From contig JAESUZ010003490.1 in NCBI GenBank assembly GCA_017311185.1, forward strand, positions 1,922,001 through 1,986,000: DNA of 64,000 nucleotides, in the 5' to 3' direction. Origin of the DNA: Proteles cristata cristata. Taxonomy: Eukaryota; Chordata; Mammalia; Carnivora; Hyaenidae. The stretch's first letter is position 1, and every line of letters starts with the position of its first letter. Both the position numbers and the translations under genes were made by a program. Of the stretch, positions 1-11,892 are shown piece by piece. Under the pieces are notes generated by a model. It worked only from the letters and a program-made list of their open reading frames with translations, searched no databases and was not told the origin of the DNA.

Positions 1-2425
1 TTCTAGCTAACCCACCAGAGAGGGATTGAAGGACTGAGCCCCCCAAGGGCTGAGCATTTCGCCAGAGGTGGGGAGACAGGGATGTAAACAGAAGCATAGC
101 AGCCCCCTCCTCGAGGCTAGAGAATAGGGGAGGGGATGAACTCGTGAGGAAGGTGCATTTGTGGAGGAAGATGGGGGCTGGCTGGGAAGGCCTTTGGGGG
201 TACAGTGAGTGCAGGCCAGAGAAGTAGGACAGTGGCCTCGGGGGGGAGGGGGTCGGAGGTCGGTGGGGTCAGGGTTTGGGTGGGAGACGAGGTTGGACAG
301 TGGGAGAGCTGGAAAGATTATGCATTTCAAGCCAAGATCCAGCGCCTGCACCGGAAGGCGGCTCTGAAATCATGGAAGTGTGTGAGCAACAGCAGGACCA
401 AATGCACAGCTTTGAGAGAGAATTCGTGGCAGCACTGTGGGGCTTGAGGGAGACCCGGTTGGCTAAGAGGGCAGGGCCTGCTCAAGAGTAGGGGCCAGCG
501 AGTGTGGGAATAGGGGGCGAGGGCTAAGATCCCCCCCAGGAGCTTGGGGTCGGGGTGCCAGGAGAGAGTGAGTCCGTGCTGAGCCACTACTGCTGCAGAA
601 CTTCCCGTGGGTGCTTGTTAGAAGCAGAGGTAGGAGACCTTCCCCAGGGATCTCCAGCTGCTGAGGTCCCCGGTGGCTTCAGTAACCAGGGCCCCCAGAG
701 ATGCCATCTGGAGAGGTGGCTCCCAGGGTCCTCTGGGATCAGGTGGGTTATTCCCCAAAGAGTGTGTGGGGCTGGGAAGGGAGGAAGAACGCCCACAACC
801 TTTCTGTGTGCCTTCAGGGCCAGACTTTAGGGACCTGAAGGACGTACCCTGATTGCACAGGTGAGCCCCACTTTAAGAAAACCCATTAGAGAAACCTCTT
901 AAACTTCTGTAACAAGTGAAGTCAAAGAGAATTCTTCCTGGGACCAAGGGTTTTAGAATAAGATCCTTTCTGGTAATAAGCTGATCTCTCAACCCCAAAC
1001 ATAAGATTTTTTTCTCTGCAGAGCGCCTCTGTCACAAAACTAAAGACATTTGGGCAGTTTCCTGCTTATGCTCAACAAGATTAGCAAACAAAAGTTCATC
1101 TACTTGGCCAGCAGTCTTTGGGGTGCCAGTGATTTTCAGAGCTGCTCCTGGTTGAATCTGGGGTGGTATTTTCTCTGGAGCATGGGACCCACCTGAGGCT
1201 GGCGAGAGGCAGACCCAGGGCCGTACTGTGGGAAGGACTTTCGCATGGCACGTCCTGCTTCTGGCATGGAGGATGGAACCACCAAGAGGTATGTGCAGAG
1301 TATGGGGGGCTCCTTCCCCTGCGGGGCTGTTGGGCTGAAGCCTGCTGTGACCTCTTGGGTGGTGAAGCCCTCCCTTTCACCTCCACTGTGCACCGCACCC
1401 CACCCCCCCCTTCCCCCCCACCCGGCCAGGCCAGTGCTTGGCTCTACCTTGTCATTACTTGATTATTTGCAGAATTAGAAATGCCTTAAGTATCTGATCA
1501 TGACTTTTTCCCTGGATCTATAGCACTTTCTGTGAATATGTATAATCAGTGCTTCTGTTAACTTGTTTTTAAAGGAATACGGGAATATGTCACAGGTGGA
1601 TAGGTGATCCGATCGGTCCAGAGAAACTGAACAAAGTTCCTGTGTCTCTCTCAAATCACAGTTGTGTGCACACAAGTTGTGTGCATCTCTGCCTCTGCCT
1701 CTCCCAGTGGTATGGGACTGGGGTGTAGACCAGCCCTACAGATGGCCCAAATGAAGGCTTCCCGAGGCGGGCCTGTTTATTTTTGATGGGTAGAATGAAT
1801 CCCAGACTCGAGAGCATCCAGCTCTGACCAGCACCAAATCGAATATTCGCCTGACCTTTTTATTCCAGTGAGTGGGAAGAGATCCGTGCTTCCATTACCA
1901 TAAATCTTGCCTGGCTGTTTGCTCTGATACAGCACTCCAGTTGGGTGCTGTTTGAGCATCTGGCTTTGGGGTTTAAGTACTGGCAGGTGCCGGAGGCTGT
2001 GGCCCATGAGCGAGTCAAGGCATGGGCACCACTGGGGTGGGTCCGGTGGGGGGAGAAATTGAAGTTGGGTTTGTCCTTGGGCGACTTGGTGGGTTCTCCT
2101 GAGCGCGCTACACTACACCCCAGCTGCAGGGGGCTTGTGGCCATGGGGAAGTGAACTTGACTGGTAAAGTCCCAGGGCACTGCCAGCTGCAGGATGGGGG
2201 CGGTCCCCCTCCCCCCCGCATCTCACACACCCCTTTGAGACGACTCGTCTTGTCTTTGAACCTTCCGACCACAGCCACAAGCCAGTTGATCCATTCTTTG
2301 TGCTCCCGAAGGACTTGGCAAGTTGGCTAACAAGGACACATTTGTTAGTTCGTCTCTTCGTTCATTATTCATGCAGCGAGTGGTAATTAGCATTTAGGAA
2401 TGTGGTTTCTGGGGGCAGTTGAGTT
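1..2425. other. unique noncoding stretch, no gene or repeat recognised
   Basis: I see no SINE, LTR or clear LINE here. The sequence is moderately GC-rich with G-runs (about 240-260 and 2195-2215) and a C-run (1401-1420). Several overlapping frames stay open because stop codons are scarce, not because of a gene: none shows a domain, and both strands are open together near 1100-1460. Confidence 0.5.
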
Positions 2426-2682
2426 GTGCTCATTCATTGAACAAACATTTGTTGATCCCCCCCTGTAGGCTGGGTGCAGGGCATGGTGCTAGGCTTACAG
2501 AGAAGAGGAAGGGGCCTCCCGTGCCCTTGAGCGTGCAGGTAGCCCGCAGGCCTAGGTGCTAACTCAACAGGCAGAAGGATGCTAAAGGGGTTAGAGGCCC
2601 GCTGGGGGCAGCGGAGAAGGGGTTCACAGAGGAAGTGACATTTGACTTGGGTCTTGGGGAGTGAACAGGCAAGAATTATGGT
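2426..2682 (-). repeat. L2 LINE 3' region fragment
   Basis: In the plus direction it begins with a 'cattcattgaacaaacatttgttga' type motif (reverse of the L2 3' end) and continues to a block resembling the L2 phrase 'gaggtgacatttgagc...cctgaatgaag' (about 2631-2670). It is diverged and has lost its coding region, as is usual for this ancient family. Confidence 0.6.
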
Positions 2683-4750
2683 GTGTGGGGGGGGCGGAAG
2701 TGCTCACCCCCCCAGGGCAAACGTGGTTCTTGGGGTTTTGTTGTTTACCCCCTGATGGTTGGCCACGTGCCTTCCTGTCCTCCTTCCCTCCTGGAGCCCG
2801 GGTCCCTCGGGGGAATTAATCTGGGGGTCCTGCTCGCAGTGAGGGAGGAAGGGAGAGACAAGGGTGCTGATGAGTCATCCAGGTTCCCTGTGGCTAGAAA
2901 GAGAGCGCACTTCAAAGTCTAGGGCATATCAAAGATGAACGGTAGCACACCCACTGGGCGTTTTACACAAATAAGAGCCCAGTTTCTGGCTCTGCGACAG
3001 AAAGTTGGCCTGCTCTGGGGAGACCGTGTTTGTTTGTGTGTTTGTTTGTTTCACCAGTGGGGTAGCTTCAGAAGGCGTCATTCTGGCAGATGGGCTAGGT
3101 TGCTATTCAAATGCTGGGCTGAGCTATTGGTGCGTCTCTCTCTGTTTCAAACTCTGTTTTTCTTCTTTCCAGCCAGTGTTTTATTACTGATATGAATCAT
3201 GAGGGGCTCGGAGGGAGAGAGGAAAGGGTTTCTGTATAAACAGCTGTGTTACTGATTCAATCTACAAAGTGGATTTTATAGCTAAAGTATTTGTTCTTGC
3301 TTTAAAAGGCCAAAACAGCACTGTCATTTCCTCAGCTTAAAGAGGGGTCTTTGAGAATATGGGGGCCTTTCCCCATCACAGACCTCTCTTCTAGGGAGAG
3401 GAAGGCGGAACTCCAAAGAACTTTCTTTGAACCAGTCGTTTCTAAAATATTCGCATGCTCAGAGGAGAAAAATTTTCTTTTCAGGGTAGGAGTTACTGGT
3501 TCACGGGCCTTCCTCTTTTTGCCCTACTGCGAATTCTGGTTAAAAAAATACTAATAATTCTCTCTGGTCATCACAGCTGACTACCTGCTTAATGTTGGTG
3601 TGTAGATATTTCATTTTCTTCTTTATGCAAGATTTCATCTTTGCATGATCTGAGATCGTCGGTTGCCCTGAGATTATTAATAAATTGAGACAGTTAATGG
3701 TGTGTGACTCAGAACATATATTTAAAAACAAGTTGGAATAAGAAATAGGTCTTTTACAAAATTAATTTTTTCTTAGGCTCCTCTCTTGAGCCTTTTTGTT
3801 TGAAGCCAGCTTGCTCTGTAATGTTCATATATGCCCAATTGCAATTAACATAAATTACTTTTAAATACCAGTTAGTTGCCGTGGAGAAAGGCCAGGGTTG
3901 TGGCTGCTTTTGGAGGGTTAAGAGGTTTGGTCTTTGTCTGGGTTTTAATCTCACTGTAGATCAAATTCTGTTCCCTTTGGAGGCTGGCAGATCGTGTCAA
4001 AGATTGCTTTCTTTGATGGTGAGGAGAAGGGCTAAGTCTTTGCCCTGACTGCCAGGACATTTTCTTACCAGGGGAGAATAAATAATCATAAAATGTTTTT
4101 CTTGTTTAAAAACAAGTTCTACTAAATGCAGTGTGGGTATCCTCATTTGGATCCTGGAACAGAAAAAGGGTGGCCGTGGGAAAACCGATAGAATCCAAGC
4201 AATGTTTGTAGTTAATAGTTTTGAGTCAAAGTTCATTTCTTAGTTTGATAAATGTATTGTGGTTAAGGTAAGATAGGGGAGCATTAGGGGAGGCTGGGTG
4301 AAGTGTGTAGAGGGACTGTGTAAAGACACATTCTAAAATCATTTCGGAATAATAAACTCTAAAGAAATGATATATTGGGGGGTATTCCTTTTGGCTTGGT
4401 TGGGATTTTATTTGTCTTACATGTATTCAGAATGATCTGCCTACAGGGAGGGCATATTATTCCATTACTGCTTTGGAAACTGGGAAATGAAGACCCGAGG
4501 GGACTCAGGGAGCCCCTCACTCCTGGCTTGTCCCCCTTTACATCCCTTTCATTGCCACCTTTCTCCATCAATCAGACATCTCCATCCGGCTGATCTGGTC
4601 TCTTCACTGCATTGCATGGCCCTTCATTGCCTGACATGGACCATTGTTACCCTGTGATACCTGGTCTTTCTCCTGGAAGGAGGCTGCGATCGGACCTGTT
4701 ATCTCATCTTGTTCATTTTTCCCCACACAGATGTCAACTTTTTTACTTTA
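2683..4750. other. unique noncoding stretch
   Basis: No repeat family recognised. The segment 3200-3330 and the AT-rich part 3540-4250 contain TTTAAA, ATTAATAA and similar motifs but no gene-like frame. Short open frames around 2935-3195 overlap a TTTG-rich patch and have no recognisable product. Confidence 0.45.
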
Positions 4751-4754
4751 GCAG

Positions 4755-4796
4755 CCAGACTGGAAGCTTCTTGACAGTCGGAATTTTGTTTCGCTC
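4755..4796 (+). repeat. possible L2 3' end fragment
   Basis: The phrase 'actggaagcttcttgacag' is like the L2 consensus 'tagactgtaagctccttgagggcaggga'. It is too short to be certain. Confidence 0.25.
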
Positions 4797-4797
4797 T

Positions 4798-5135
4798 CTT
4801 TTAAATTTTATTTTTCGAAGTTTTCCCCAGTATAGGAATAATGCATATTCATGATAAAAAAAGGAAACATTGGAGAATTTGTAGTATCCAAAGTAAAAGT
4901 TCCCCAGAGGGCTCCATCCCCTCTCTACTGCCATTAATGAATTAGAATACATTTTTTCATAATTTTTTTTCCTGTGTCAATTACAGATATATATTATGGT
5001 TTCCAAGTGTGAGATATTCTTGTACATTCCACTTTGCAGCCTGTTTTTCTCAGTTAACAAAATCCCTTTGTACGGCTGTGCTCTGGGCGCCTTGTCTCTC
5101 CGGTGGCGTGGCCCGCCATATTTGATTGGCACCGT
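4798..5135 (-). repeat. old L1 (L1M/HAL1-like) 3' fragment
   Basis: The plus strand shows the ordered phrases of old L1 3' sequence in antisense: 'aatgcatattcatga...aaaaa', 'ttccccagagggctccatcccc', then 'ttgtacattccactttgcagcctgtttttctcagttaacaa' like 'aacttgcttttttcacttaacaa'. The copy is strongly diverged; subfamily not decided. Confidence 0.55.
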
Positions 5136-5139
5136 TGCT

Positions 5140-6590
5140 AAGCACCCTGTGAACATGCAGCAGGGATGGAGTGTTATTATTGTTATATTCAGTCAGGTGA
5201 CTTGATTGAGAACACGTGGTAAACGTGTGCTCGGATGAGAAGGTGCAGGTGGATGTGGGAGTGGTTTATGATACAGCCTTGTTTTTGCTGGGAGAGAGAC
5301 ATACTTATCCACTTGGTACCTGGGATCAACTTCCTTGAACAGATACAGCATTGGAATTTCAGGAGCTGGAATTGTGACAGGTGGTCAGAGGGTGATTTGG
5401 GAAGGGAAGAGTACTAATCAAGTCCGGGATCGCTTGGTGTCGTGGGTGGCAGCGGGGATGCAGAGTAGGGGTCCATTCTTGGCAGTTCAAGATGACTGGA
5501 AGTGCAGGGGATGGACATTTGGCCACCAAGTAGCTTTTGGGGCTGCCTGGAGCTGAGGGGACAGGAGTGATACAGAAGAGAGGTTTTGCTAGATTGAAGG
5601 GTGAGTTGAACCGAAAATGACTAGGAATTTGTTGGCGTTGAGAGGGCGCGCTCTTTGAAGAGTTTCTTGATGAGGAAGCCCACCTCTGCTGGCAGGGCTT
5701 TGTGAGAGAAGCTTGTTGAAGGAGCCTCTGAGAGCTCATGGAGTGGGGGACAGAGGCTGTCTCTGATCTGCTGGGTAGGAAGAAGTCTTGGGATGTCCTC
5801 TTTCTTCTCTGGAAGAGGTGTGGCGGTGTGGAGTGCCCGGGGTGGGACTCCTTGTTAGGAGGAATCCCAGAAGTGCCGTCTGTGCTGACACAGCCACGCT
5901 TAGCGATGCGCTGTGGACCATGCAGAGATTTTTCTAGAGTAGATTTTGCTTTGTGGTTTGAATAGACTCATTTCCCTCTTGGTTTTGCGTCTCCCTGATA
6001 GCATTTTGACTTAACTCAAGGGAAAAGAGTGGTAGTATGTACTGAGAGCCCTTAACAAGTAAATTCCTTTAGAGAGAATGAGAGGGCCCAGGGGGAAAAC
6101 GGCGGTAGGGAAGGTGAGAGGTGTTTACCTCGAGTTTTGTTGTCCCCCCGCCACGTGTCAAATACTGCTTGTACACACAGACGTGAAATGCACGTGCGTA
6201 CTCCCCACGTGGCTTGGAAGTGGAATATTGCCAGGAGTTCACACCCCTTCTGTGTCTGTCTTCCCAAGTTTAAGTCCCCAGGCTACCCACCGTGTGTAAG
6301 TTTGCCTGCTTTCCACCCTTATGAGAATGCTTTGTTGCGTTTGGGGTGAGTGGCTGTGCCTTCTTCTCTGTGGATGTGTGGTTGTTGGCTTTCAGTGCTG
6401 GACGGGGCTCGCTGAAGGAACGGGTTGCCATTCAGTTCTTGAGGGTCTTTCCTTTCGGCTACGCGGTGCTGCTGTGCCTACGCTTGTGCGCATCTCCCGG
6501 CCCACGGCCGCCGCCCCCAGAGTATACAGGTAGGAGTGAGACTGCGGAGTCGGGGGGAGGGTTGGGGTGTAGCTTCAGCTCACCAGAAAT
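5140..6590. other. unique noncoding stretch
   Basis: No repeat or gene recognised. Short open frames on both strands around 5335-5920 overlap one another and have no recognisable domain. CG dinucleotides are slightly enriched near 6420-6520 but not enough for an island. Confidence 0.45.
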
Positions 6591-6594
6591 CATG

Positions 6595-6738
6595 TCCTCA
6601 GATCCTCCTTTGGCAGTTCTGTACCGCCATCATCGACCCTCACCGACACTTGGTATCATCAGACTTCTTAATTGTTGCCAATCTTGTGGTATCTTGTGGT
6701 TTTCCTTTGCATTTTCCCAATCAGTAATGAGGCCGAAC
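6595..6738 (-). repeat. old L1 fragment (antisense ORF2 3' part)
   Basis: 'caccgacacttggtatcatcagactt' followed by 'ccaatcttgtgg' and 'ttttcctttgcattttccc' and 'agtaatgagg' matches, in order, the antisense L1 phrases 'cgccaacacttggtattgtcag', 'ccattctggtgg', 'gatttgcatttccct' and 'actaatgatg'. About 140 bp survive. Confidence 0.65.
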
Positions 6739-6739
6739 G

Positions 6740-7808
6740 GCGTACTTGTTTTGTTTTGTTTTCTTTTGTTTTAGGGAAAAGAACAGGGACACTAAGACAT
6801 ACTTCTTACTCGGTGCGACAAAACCCGCTGCTTTGGTAGGCCCGTCTTCCCTAATGCTGTTTTCCCCTCGGAACAGGATCAGAGGGGTTCGTTTCATTTC
6901 GGGGGAGAATTTGAGAGAGCATGTTAGCGGGTGACACTCACTTTCCTTGCGTTGGGGGAACACGGTGGATGCGTGGGCTTGTTGGCCCTTTGATTTTATG
7001 AAAAGCTCCTGAGCTGTGACAGCAAGATGTCCTTTTCCTTGTCCGATGGGAGCGTGCTGTCCCTTCCACGTAAAGTTGCAAGTCAATGAGAATCCAGGCA
7101 GAGTCCCCTGGTGGCAGCTTGTCCTGAGCCAGGGAGTGGCTTTGAGGGGCCCTGGGGATGATCCTGGGGAAACACCAGGGTCAGTGGTGGGGACTGGCTG
7201 GCTCTCTTGTGAGGGAGAGGGGAGAGGGGGAAAGCAAGACACTTGAATGTGGCTAGAAGAGAGAACGGGACTCAACTCCCAGTGGGGGATGGGGGAGGGT
7301 CAGAGGTCAGTGCAGGGGTGGGCCAGGATTGTGGGGGTGCAGGAGTCGGGTATTCCTGGGGTGGTTCCAACGTGCGTGCTAGGAACCTGTCGGCCAGCAA
7401 GGGCCCTGCTGTGGATGAGGCTTCCGGAGGGAGTGCAGTCTGTTTTACTACATGTTCAGATGAGCGCTTTCATGTGAAAATAGGCCTTTGATGTTCTGGA
7501 AAACGAAAAGGTAAAGAGGCCTGAACAAACCTGGGGAAGAGAAGCTGCCTGCGGAAAAAAAAATGCTCTGTTATGAAAGAATGGTATTGCACCACTTAAC
7601 ATTATGCTGGGGCGGCTGTTCTAGTAAACCCCGTAAGGAGTCTCATGGGATAGAATTCAGGCTTGCGGTCCCGAGTGGAGGCGTGTTGAGAGACGTAGGG
7701 TTCATTGGGGGGAGGTGGGGTATTGGAGGTTGACATGGGATTTATAGGACCAACACAGCTATGCTCGTAAATCTTACCTGTGCTGTGTGGACAAGATCTG
7801 AGAGGGAA
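6740..7808. other. unique noncoding stretch
   Basis: It holds a 184-codon open frame on the minus strand (6721-7275) with no recognisable domain, no good start context and one end in a TTTTG-rich tract; I treat it as chance. No repeat family recognised. Confidence 0.45.
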
Positions 7809-7825
7809 CTGGGAGGAGTCATCTT

Positions 7826-8043
7826 TTTTTTTTTAATGTTTTATTTATTTCTGAGAGAGAGAGAGAGAGACAGCGTGAGCAGGGAAGAGTCAGAGAGAGA
7901 GGGAGGTACAGAATCTGAAACAGGCTCCAGGCTCTGAGCTAGCTGTCAGCACAGAGCCCGATGCGGGGCTCGAACCCACGAACCGTGAGATCATGGCCTG
8001 AGCTGAAGTTGGACGCTTAACTGACTGAGCCACCCAGGCGCCC
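7826..8043 (-). mobile_element. felid-type tRNA-derived SINE (SINEC)
   Basis: In reverse it reads head 'ggcgcctgggtggctcagt', the B-box-like 'gggttcgagccccg', the CT-rich body and the A-rich tail (T-rich at 7826-7850 here). Flanking repeats 7809-7825 and 8044-8060 match at 16 of 17 positions, a near-perfect target-site duplication. Confidence 0.93.
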
Positions 8044-8189
8044 CTGGGAGAAGTCATCTTAGTAGATTATGTGTGTGGTGTGGTAGTGAATGTTTTAAAA
8101 GCTCTTGTGTCATTATTGTAGAAGAAATAGACTTGACTGAGCCCGGACTCTGCAGCCTCTTACTTTATTACACGGTCTGAATGCCTGCC

Positions 8190-8520
8190 CGCGTGCTGGT
8201 TTATTGAGTTCCTCATGGGATGGGCAGTTTGGGGAGGAGACAAAGCCTGCAGACCAGTGTGGGGCACTAGAATGTAAGCACCAGGATGTAAGCGATACTT
8301 TACTAGGGTGGTAGTGGGTGTCATGCAAGGTGGCACCTGGCTCACTGCCCGTGCAGTGACGAGCGTGCAGGCTGTTGTGGGGGGCCTTCCGGAGGACCTC
8401 TCAGTGGAGGTGGACTTGAGGGAGCTCCTGGCGCACCCGAGGATCTGAATAAGTGGGGGAGGAAAGGTCGTCCTGGGGGAGGGGGAGCTGCTTCTGAAGA
8501 GAAGGGGCCCTGGAGGACTT
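8190..8520 (-). repeat. L2 LINE fragment
   Basis: Reading plus, 'ggccttccggaggacctctcagtggaggtggacttgag' (about 8385-8420) resembles the L2 block 'ggaaggcctctctgaggaggtgacatttgag', and the part near 8470-8520 resembles 'gttccaggcagagggaacagc...aaggccctg'. Diverged. Confidence 0.55.
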
Positions 8521-8767
8521 CTTGCCTGCTGGGATGGGGGGTAACTGATACGAGTTCACCCACGACTCCCGCCTGGGAGCCCACCCTTTGTCAGCAGGCG
8601 TAGGCCGTTTTTGGCGAGGTGGTCTTTGAGCCTGTGGTGGAGCCTTTGGACCCTCTCCTGAGAAGAATGGTTGTGTACACACGCACTTAGAACCCCAAGA
8701 GGCCCACACAGAGAGGGCTTTGTCTATCGCGTTCGAGGACACCCCATCCTTGGGGCGCCCAAGTCAG

Positions 8768-8850
8768 TGTGACCAACGTGTATTGGGTGCCTACTGTGTT
8801 CCGATGTTTTGTCAGGCTTTGGGTAAACGGAAGAAATCGGTAGGCCAAGT
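8768..8850 (-). repeat. L2 or MIR 3' end fragment
   Basis: 'gtattgggtgcctactgtgttcc' corresponds to the reversed L2 terminal motif 'tattgagcacctactatgtgcc'. Short. Confidence 0.5.
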
Positions 8851-8854
8851 ATTT

Positions 8855-9335
8855 GTCTTCAGGGAAAGGTGCCCTCAGGATTCAGGGCTGGAATACATGG
8901 GGCTCAGTGGTGCGGGATCCCATCAGGGTCCCCAGAGGGGCCTTGGGTATGTCTGGGGTCCCTTGTCATGGCTCATTGGTTGGGGTGGGGGGGTGAGCCA
9001 GGGTCTCAGAGGAAGCGAGGTGTCTCTGGTGAGGTCGAGGATGAGGGCTAGGGACACTGTTGTTTTCTGGGCCCTTCCTCCTTAGCAACACGCACTTACC
9101 TAGAGCCTGTGGTGCGTCCTTCGTCTCAGCAAACAGCTTTCAGGAAGAAGTAATAAATTAATCTTCGGGGAAAAGGATCTGCTTCAGCGGCCCAGGCCGG
9201 GACTTGGCTCATGGAGTTGAACACACACTGATAACCGTGTGTAGCTTCTGACGAGGGTTGGGGCAGCTGGGTCCCGGCCTCGGACATCAGGCCCTCCGCA
9301 CGGCAAGTGTGCCCTTGGTTGGCGGAGGGGCGAGG
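8855..9335. other. unique noncoding stretch
   Basis: No gene recognised; several G-runs (8985-8993). An L2-like phrase at 9085-9125 is too weak to call. Confidence 0.4.
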
Positions 9336-9339
9336 CAGC

Positions 9340-9475
9340 CGGTGGGTGTTGACGGTGTTAAAGCTCGTTCTCACGGCCCTCGTGTGAGGAGGCAGTCCCA
9401 TTTCACAGAGGGGGATCTGACACACAGGCTAAGGCTCACTTGCTAAGGAAGAGCTGTGGTTTCCTGGAGATCAGG
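9340..9475 (-). repeat. MIR SINE fragment
   Basis: 'cccatttcacagagggggatctgacacacaggctaaggctcacttgc' is a decayed form of the reversed MIR core 'cccattttacagatgaggaaactgaggcacagagaggttaagtaacttgc'. Confidence 0.5.
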
Positions 9476-9679
9476 GTCATGTGTTCTGTTTCTTTTCCAC
9501 CATTGAGATTGCCTTCCCATGATCCCCCTTCCTCCAGCTTTTTATAAACAGGTAGCATGATCCGCATGGTGGTGTGAAAGGCTCTGTGTGAACCGTCACT
9601 TCCCACTGGAAAAGCATTTGCAAACATCTACGCTCTCTCCATTGAGAGGTTGTGATGCCCGTACTGTATTAACGTCAAG

Positions 9680-9785
9680 ATATGCACGTTCATTCGCCCG
9701 ATACTTATTGAGTATCTGCTGTGGGAGTGAAACCAACGAGGACCCCAGCATGGTGGGCCTCTCCTTCTGGCCATCCCCGCAGGGC
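9680..9785 (-). repeat. L2 3' end fragment
   Basis: 'cgttcattcgcccgatacttattgagtatctgctgtg' is close to the reversed L2 3' end 'ttcattcaacaaatatttattgagcacctactatg'. Confidence 0.6.
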
Positions 9786-10327
9786 AGGGTGCAGCCTGGC
9801 TCCCACCCTCTGGGGCTGGGGGCCACTGGGGGGGACTGAGCCAGGCCCCTCCTCGGTTTGATGAGGGAGAGCTTATCTGGCTATCTGGCCGCCTCTCGTG
9901 TTGCATTCGGCTTGTCCCTCACCACCTGCAGGCCTTCTGGGGTTTGGAGCTCACTGGTGCCTGTAGGGAAGAACCTTTCCTGCCTGCTAATGAGAGAGAG
10001 AGGGAGTCCCACTGCGATCTGCTTGTTAAAAAGTTAGACTCCTCTGCAGTTTCACTAAACAGATGACCTTAAGGTGCCTGGGGAATCAGAAGGAGTCTTG
10101 TCCACTTCTTTATGTCTCTTTTGGGGACATCTTCCCCCTCCGTGCTGTCCTCTCCCTCCTCAGCCTACAGGCCCTGGATTTCTGGTCTGGGGTCTGCAGT
10201 TGGCCATGAGGCTGAGGTTGGAAGGGGCAAGGGGGATGCACTGTCTTTCCTGAGTAGATGGGCGGGAGGGAGATTCTTTGGGCCCCTCATGTCACTGGAA
10301 TTGGGAGTACCCGCTGATAGATGCACA
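9786..10327. other. unique noncoding stretch
   Basis: No repeat or gene recognised; open frames at 9588-9906 on both strands overlap the L2 end and have no recognisable product. Confidence 0.4.
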
Positions 10328-10342
10328 CACACGCCCTTCTTT

Positions 10343-10359
10343 AATGTTTCTTTATTTTT

Positions 10360-10402
<43 letters not shown>

Positions 10403-10567
10403 CTAGTGGGGGAGGGGCAGAAAGAGAGAGAGAGGGAGACACAGACTCCAGAGCAGGCTCCAGGGTCTGAGCTGTCAGCATGGAGCAGGGCTTGAACCCA
10501 CAAACTGGGAGATCATGTCCTGAGCCGAAGTTGGTCGCTTAACTGACTAAGCCACTCAGCCGCCCCC
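10343..10567 (-). mobile_element. felid-type SINE (older subfamily)
   Basis: It has an expanded GA-rich body (about 10361-10435), 'ctgagctgtcagca', a degraded B-box region 'gcttgaaccc' and a head ending 'gccactcagccgcccc'. The flanks share 'cgcccttcttt' (left, 10332-10342) and 'tgcccttcttt' (right, after 10571), consistent with a decayed target-site duplication. Confidence 0.88.
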
Positions 10568-10892
10568 ACTCATGCCCTTCTTTATGCACTTGTCACTGTT
10601 CAGACATTCTGCTGCCGGCCTCCTCGTCTTTGGTGTGCGCAACTGTGACTTACTGTGGAAATGCGGTGTCAGTGTACTTCCCATATCCTATAAAAAAGAA
10701 AAGTGATGAACTAAGTAATGATTTGGTCTTTAGAATTCAGGGGGGTTCCGTTAGCTGGGGAGTCCCTGGTACATGAGGACTTCTTCTGTGGTAGGTCTCT
10801 TTCCATGACTTTTGAGGAACATTTTGAGCTCCAATGCCTGCTTTTTCCTAAATCCTCAGGTTTCTTCTCTGTAGCACTTCATATGCCCCTTG

Positions 10893-11356
10893 ATGGTTAA
10901 TTTTATGTGTCAGCCTGGCTAGGCTATGGTGCCCTGGTGTTTGGTCAAACACTGGTCTAGATACTACCATGAAGGGATTTGTAGATGTAGTTAGCAGTTT
11001 TTCAATCAGTTGACTTTCAGTATAGCAGATAACCTTCAATAATGTGGGTGGGCCTCATCTAATCAGCTGAAGACCTTAAGAGCAAAGACAACTTTCTGGA
11101 GCAAGAAGCAAGTCTACCTCTCAAACTGGATCATAGAAAACTGTGAATTTTCCATTCTGCTAGTCTGTCATGAATTTCGGACTCGACTCTTCCCCAAACC
11201 GTGAGCCAGTGCTTTGAAATAAATAGCCCTTTGTCTGTTTCATATAATATAATACATATAGCAAACAGTATAACATATATATAATAATACAATATAATAT
11301 AACATAATATGAATCTCCTGTGGGTTATGTTACTCTGGAGGACCCTGACTAATCCA
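10893..11356 (+). repeat. MLT2-type solo LTR (ERVL)
   Basis: It begins 'tggttaattttatgtgtcagcctggc', contains 'ggtcaaacac', 'aatgtgggtgggcctcat', 'aatcagctgaagaccttaagagcaaa' and an AATAAA (11219-11224), and ends 'ctctggaggaccctgactaatcca'. These are the ordered landmarks of MLT2-family LTRs. An AT-rich microsatellite (11239-11312) lies before the 3' end. No internal retroviral genes are present, so this is a solo LTR. Confidence 0.8.
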
Positions 11357-11384
11357 CCGCCTGTCACAGTAATTGCTTAAGTGT

Positions 11385-11522
11385 CTTTTGCTCCCTGTTG
11401 GACTGTATGCTCTGTGAGAGTAGGGACAGTGTCTGTCTTGTTCTCTGCCCTACTTCAGGTGCCTTACCTAGAGCCTGACACACAGAAAATGGTTAGTAAA
11501 TCTATGAAGAGTGAGTGAAGGC
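11385..11522 (+). repeat. L2 3' end fragment
   Basis: 'gactgtatgctctgtgagagtagggacagtgtctgtcttgtt' and 'gagcctgacacacag...agtaaat...tgaa' match the sense L2 3' end. It begins about 30 bp after the LTR. Confidence 0.7.
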
Positions 11523-11530
11523 ATCTGTTC

Positions 11531-11715
11531 ACTGAGAGGCGGTGGGATTTTGCCGCTTTGTGGTCAGACAGACCTGAGTTGCAGCTCTGGCTCTGTCATT
11601 TAGATGTTGGATGGCAAGTTCCTCTTACGTAACTGACCCCAGGTGGCTGTAGGGATGAAATGAGATGGTGTGTTGGGCACGTGGGAGCTGTAAGCCTGAA
11701 TAAACCAGTGATAGC
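11531..11715 (+). repeat. MIR SINE fragment
   Basis: 'cagacctgagttgcagctctggctctgtcattt' then 'gatgaaatgagatg' follow the sense MIR order (core region, then 3' part). Moderately diverged. Confidence 0.65.
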
Positions 11716-11876
11716 TAGCCCTGTTAGCCCCCCGCCCCCCCACCCAGTGCTGCCACCATCATGTTCCACGGTCATTTCAAGGATTCAGTAAGGTAATGAA
11801 TAGAACATTCCAACACTAGAGGATCGTAATGTGCAGGTTCTCTTCTAAGTGCCAGGCTCTTGCATATGTATGTTTT

Positions 11877-11892
11877 CGTTAATTTCTGTTTA
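11877..11892. repeat. target-site duplication, left copy
   Basis: The 16-bp sequence here is repeated perfectly at 12121-12136 on the other side of the SINE. Perfect identity suggests a relatively recent insertion. Confidence 0.9.

Noticed and set aside
6721..7275. 184-codon minus-strand frame
   Set aside because: No domain and it runs into a TTTTG-rich low-complexity tract.
10893..11356. Retroviral provirus
   Set aside because: Only one LTR-like element without internal genes; the same is true of 16261-16674 and 37478-37830.
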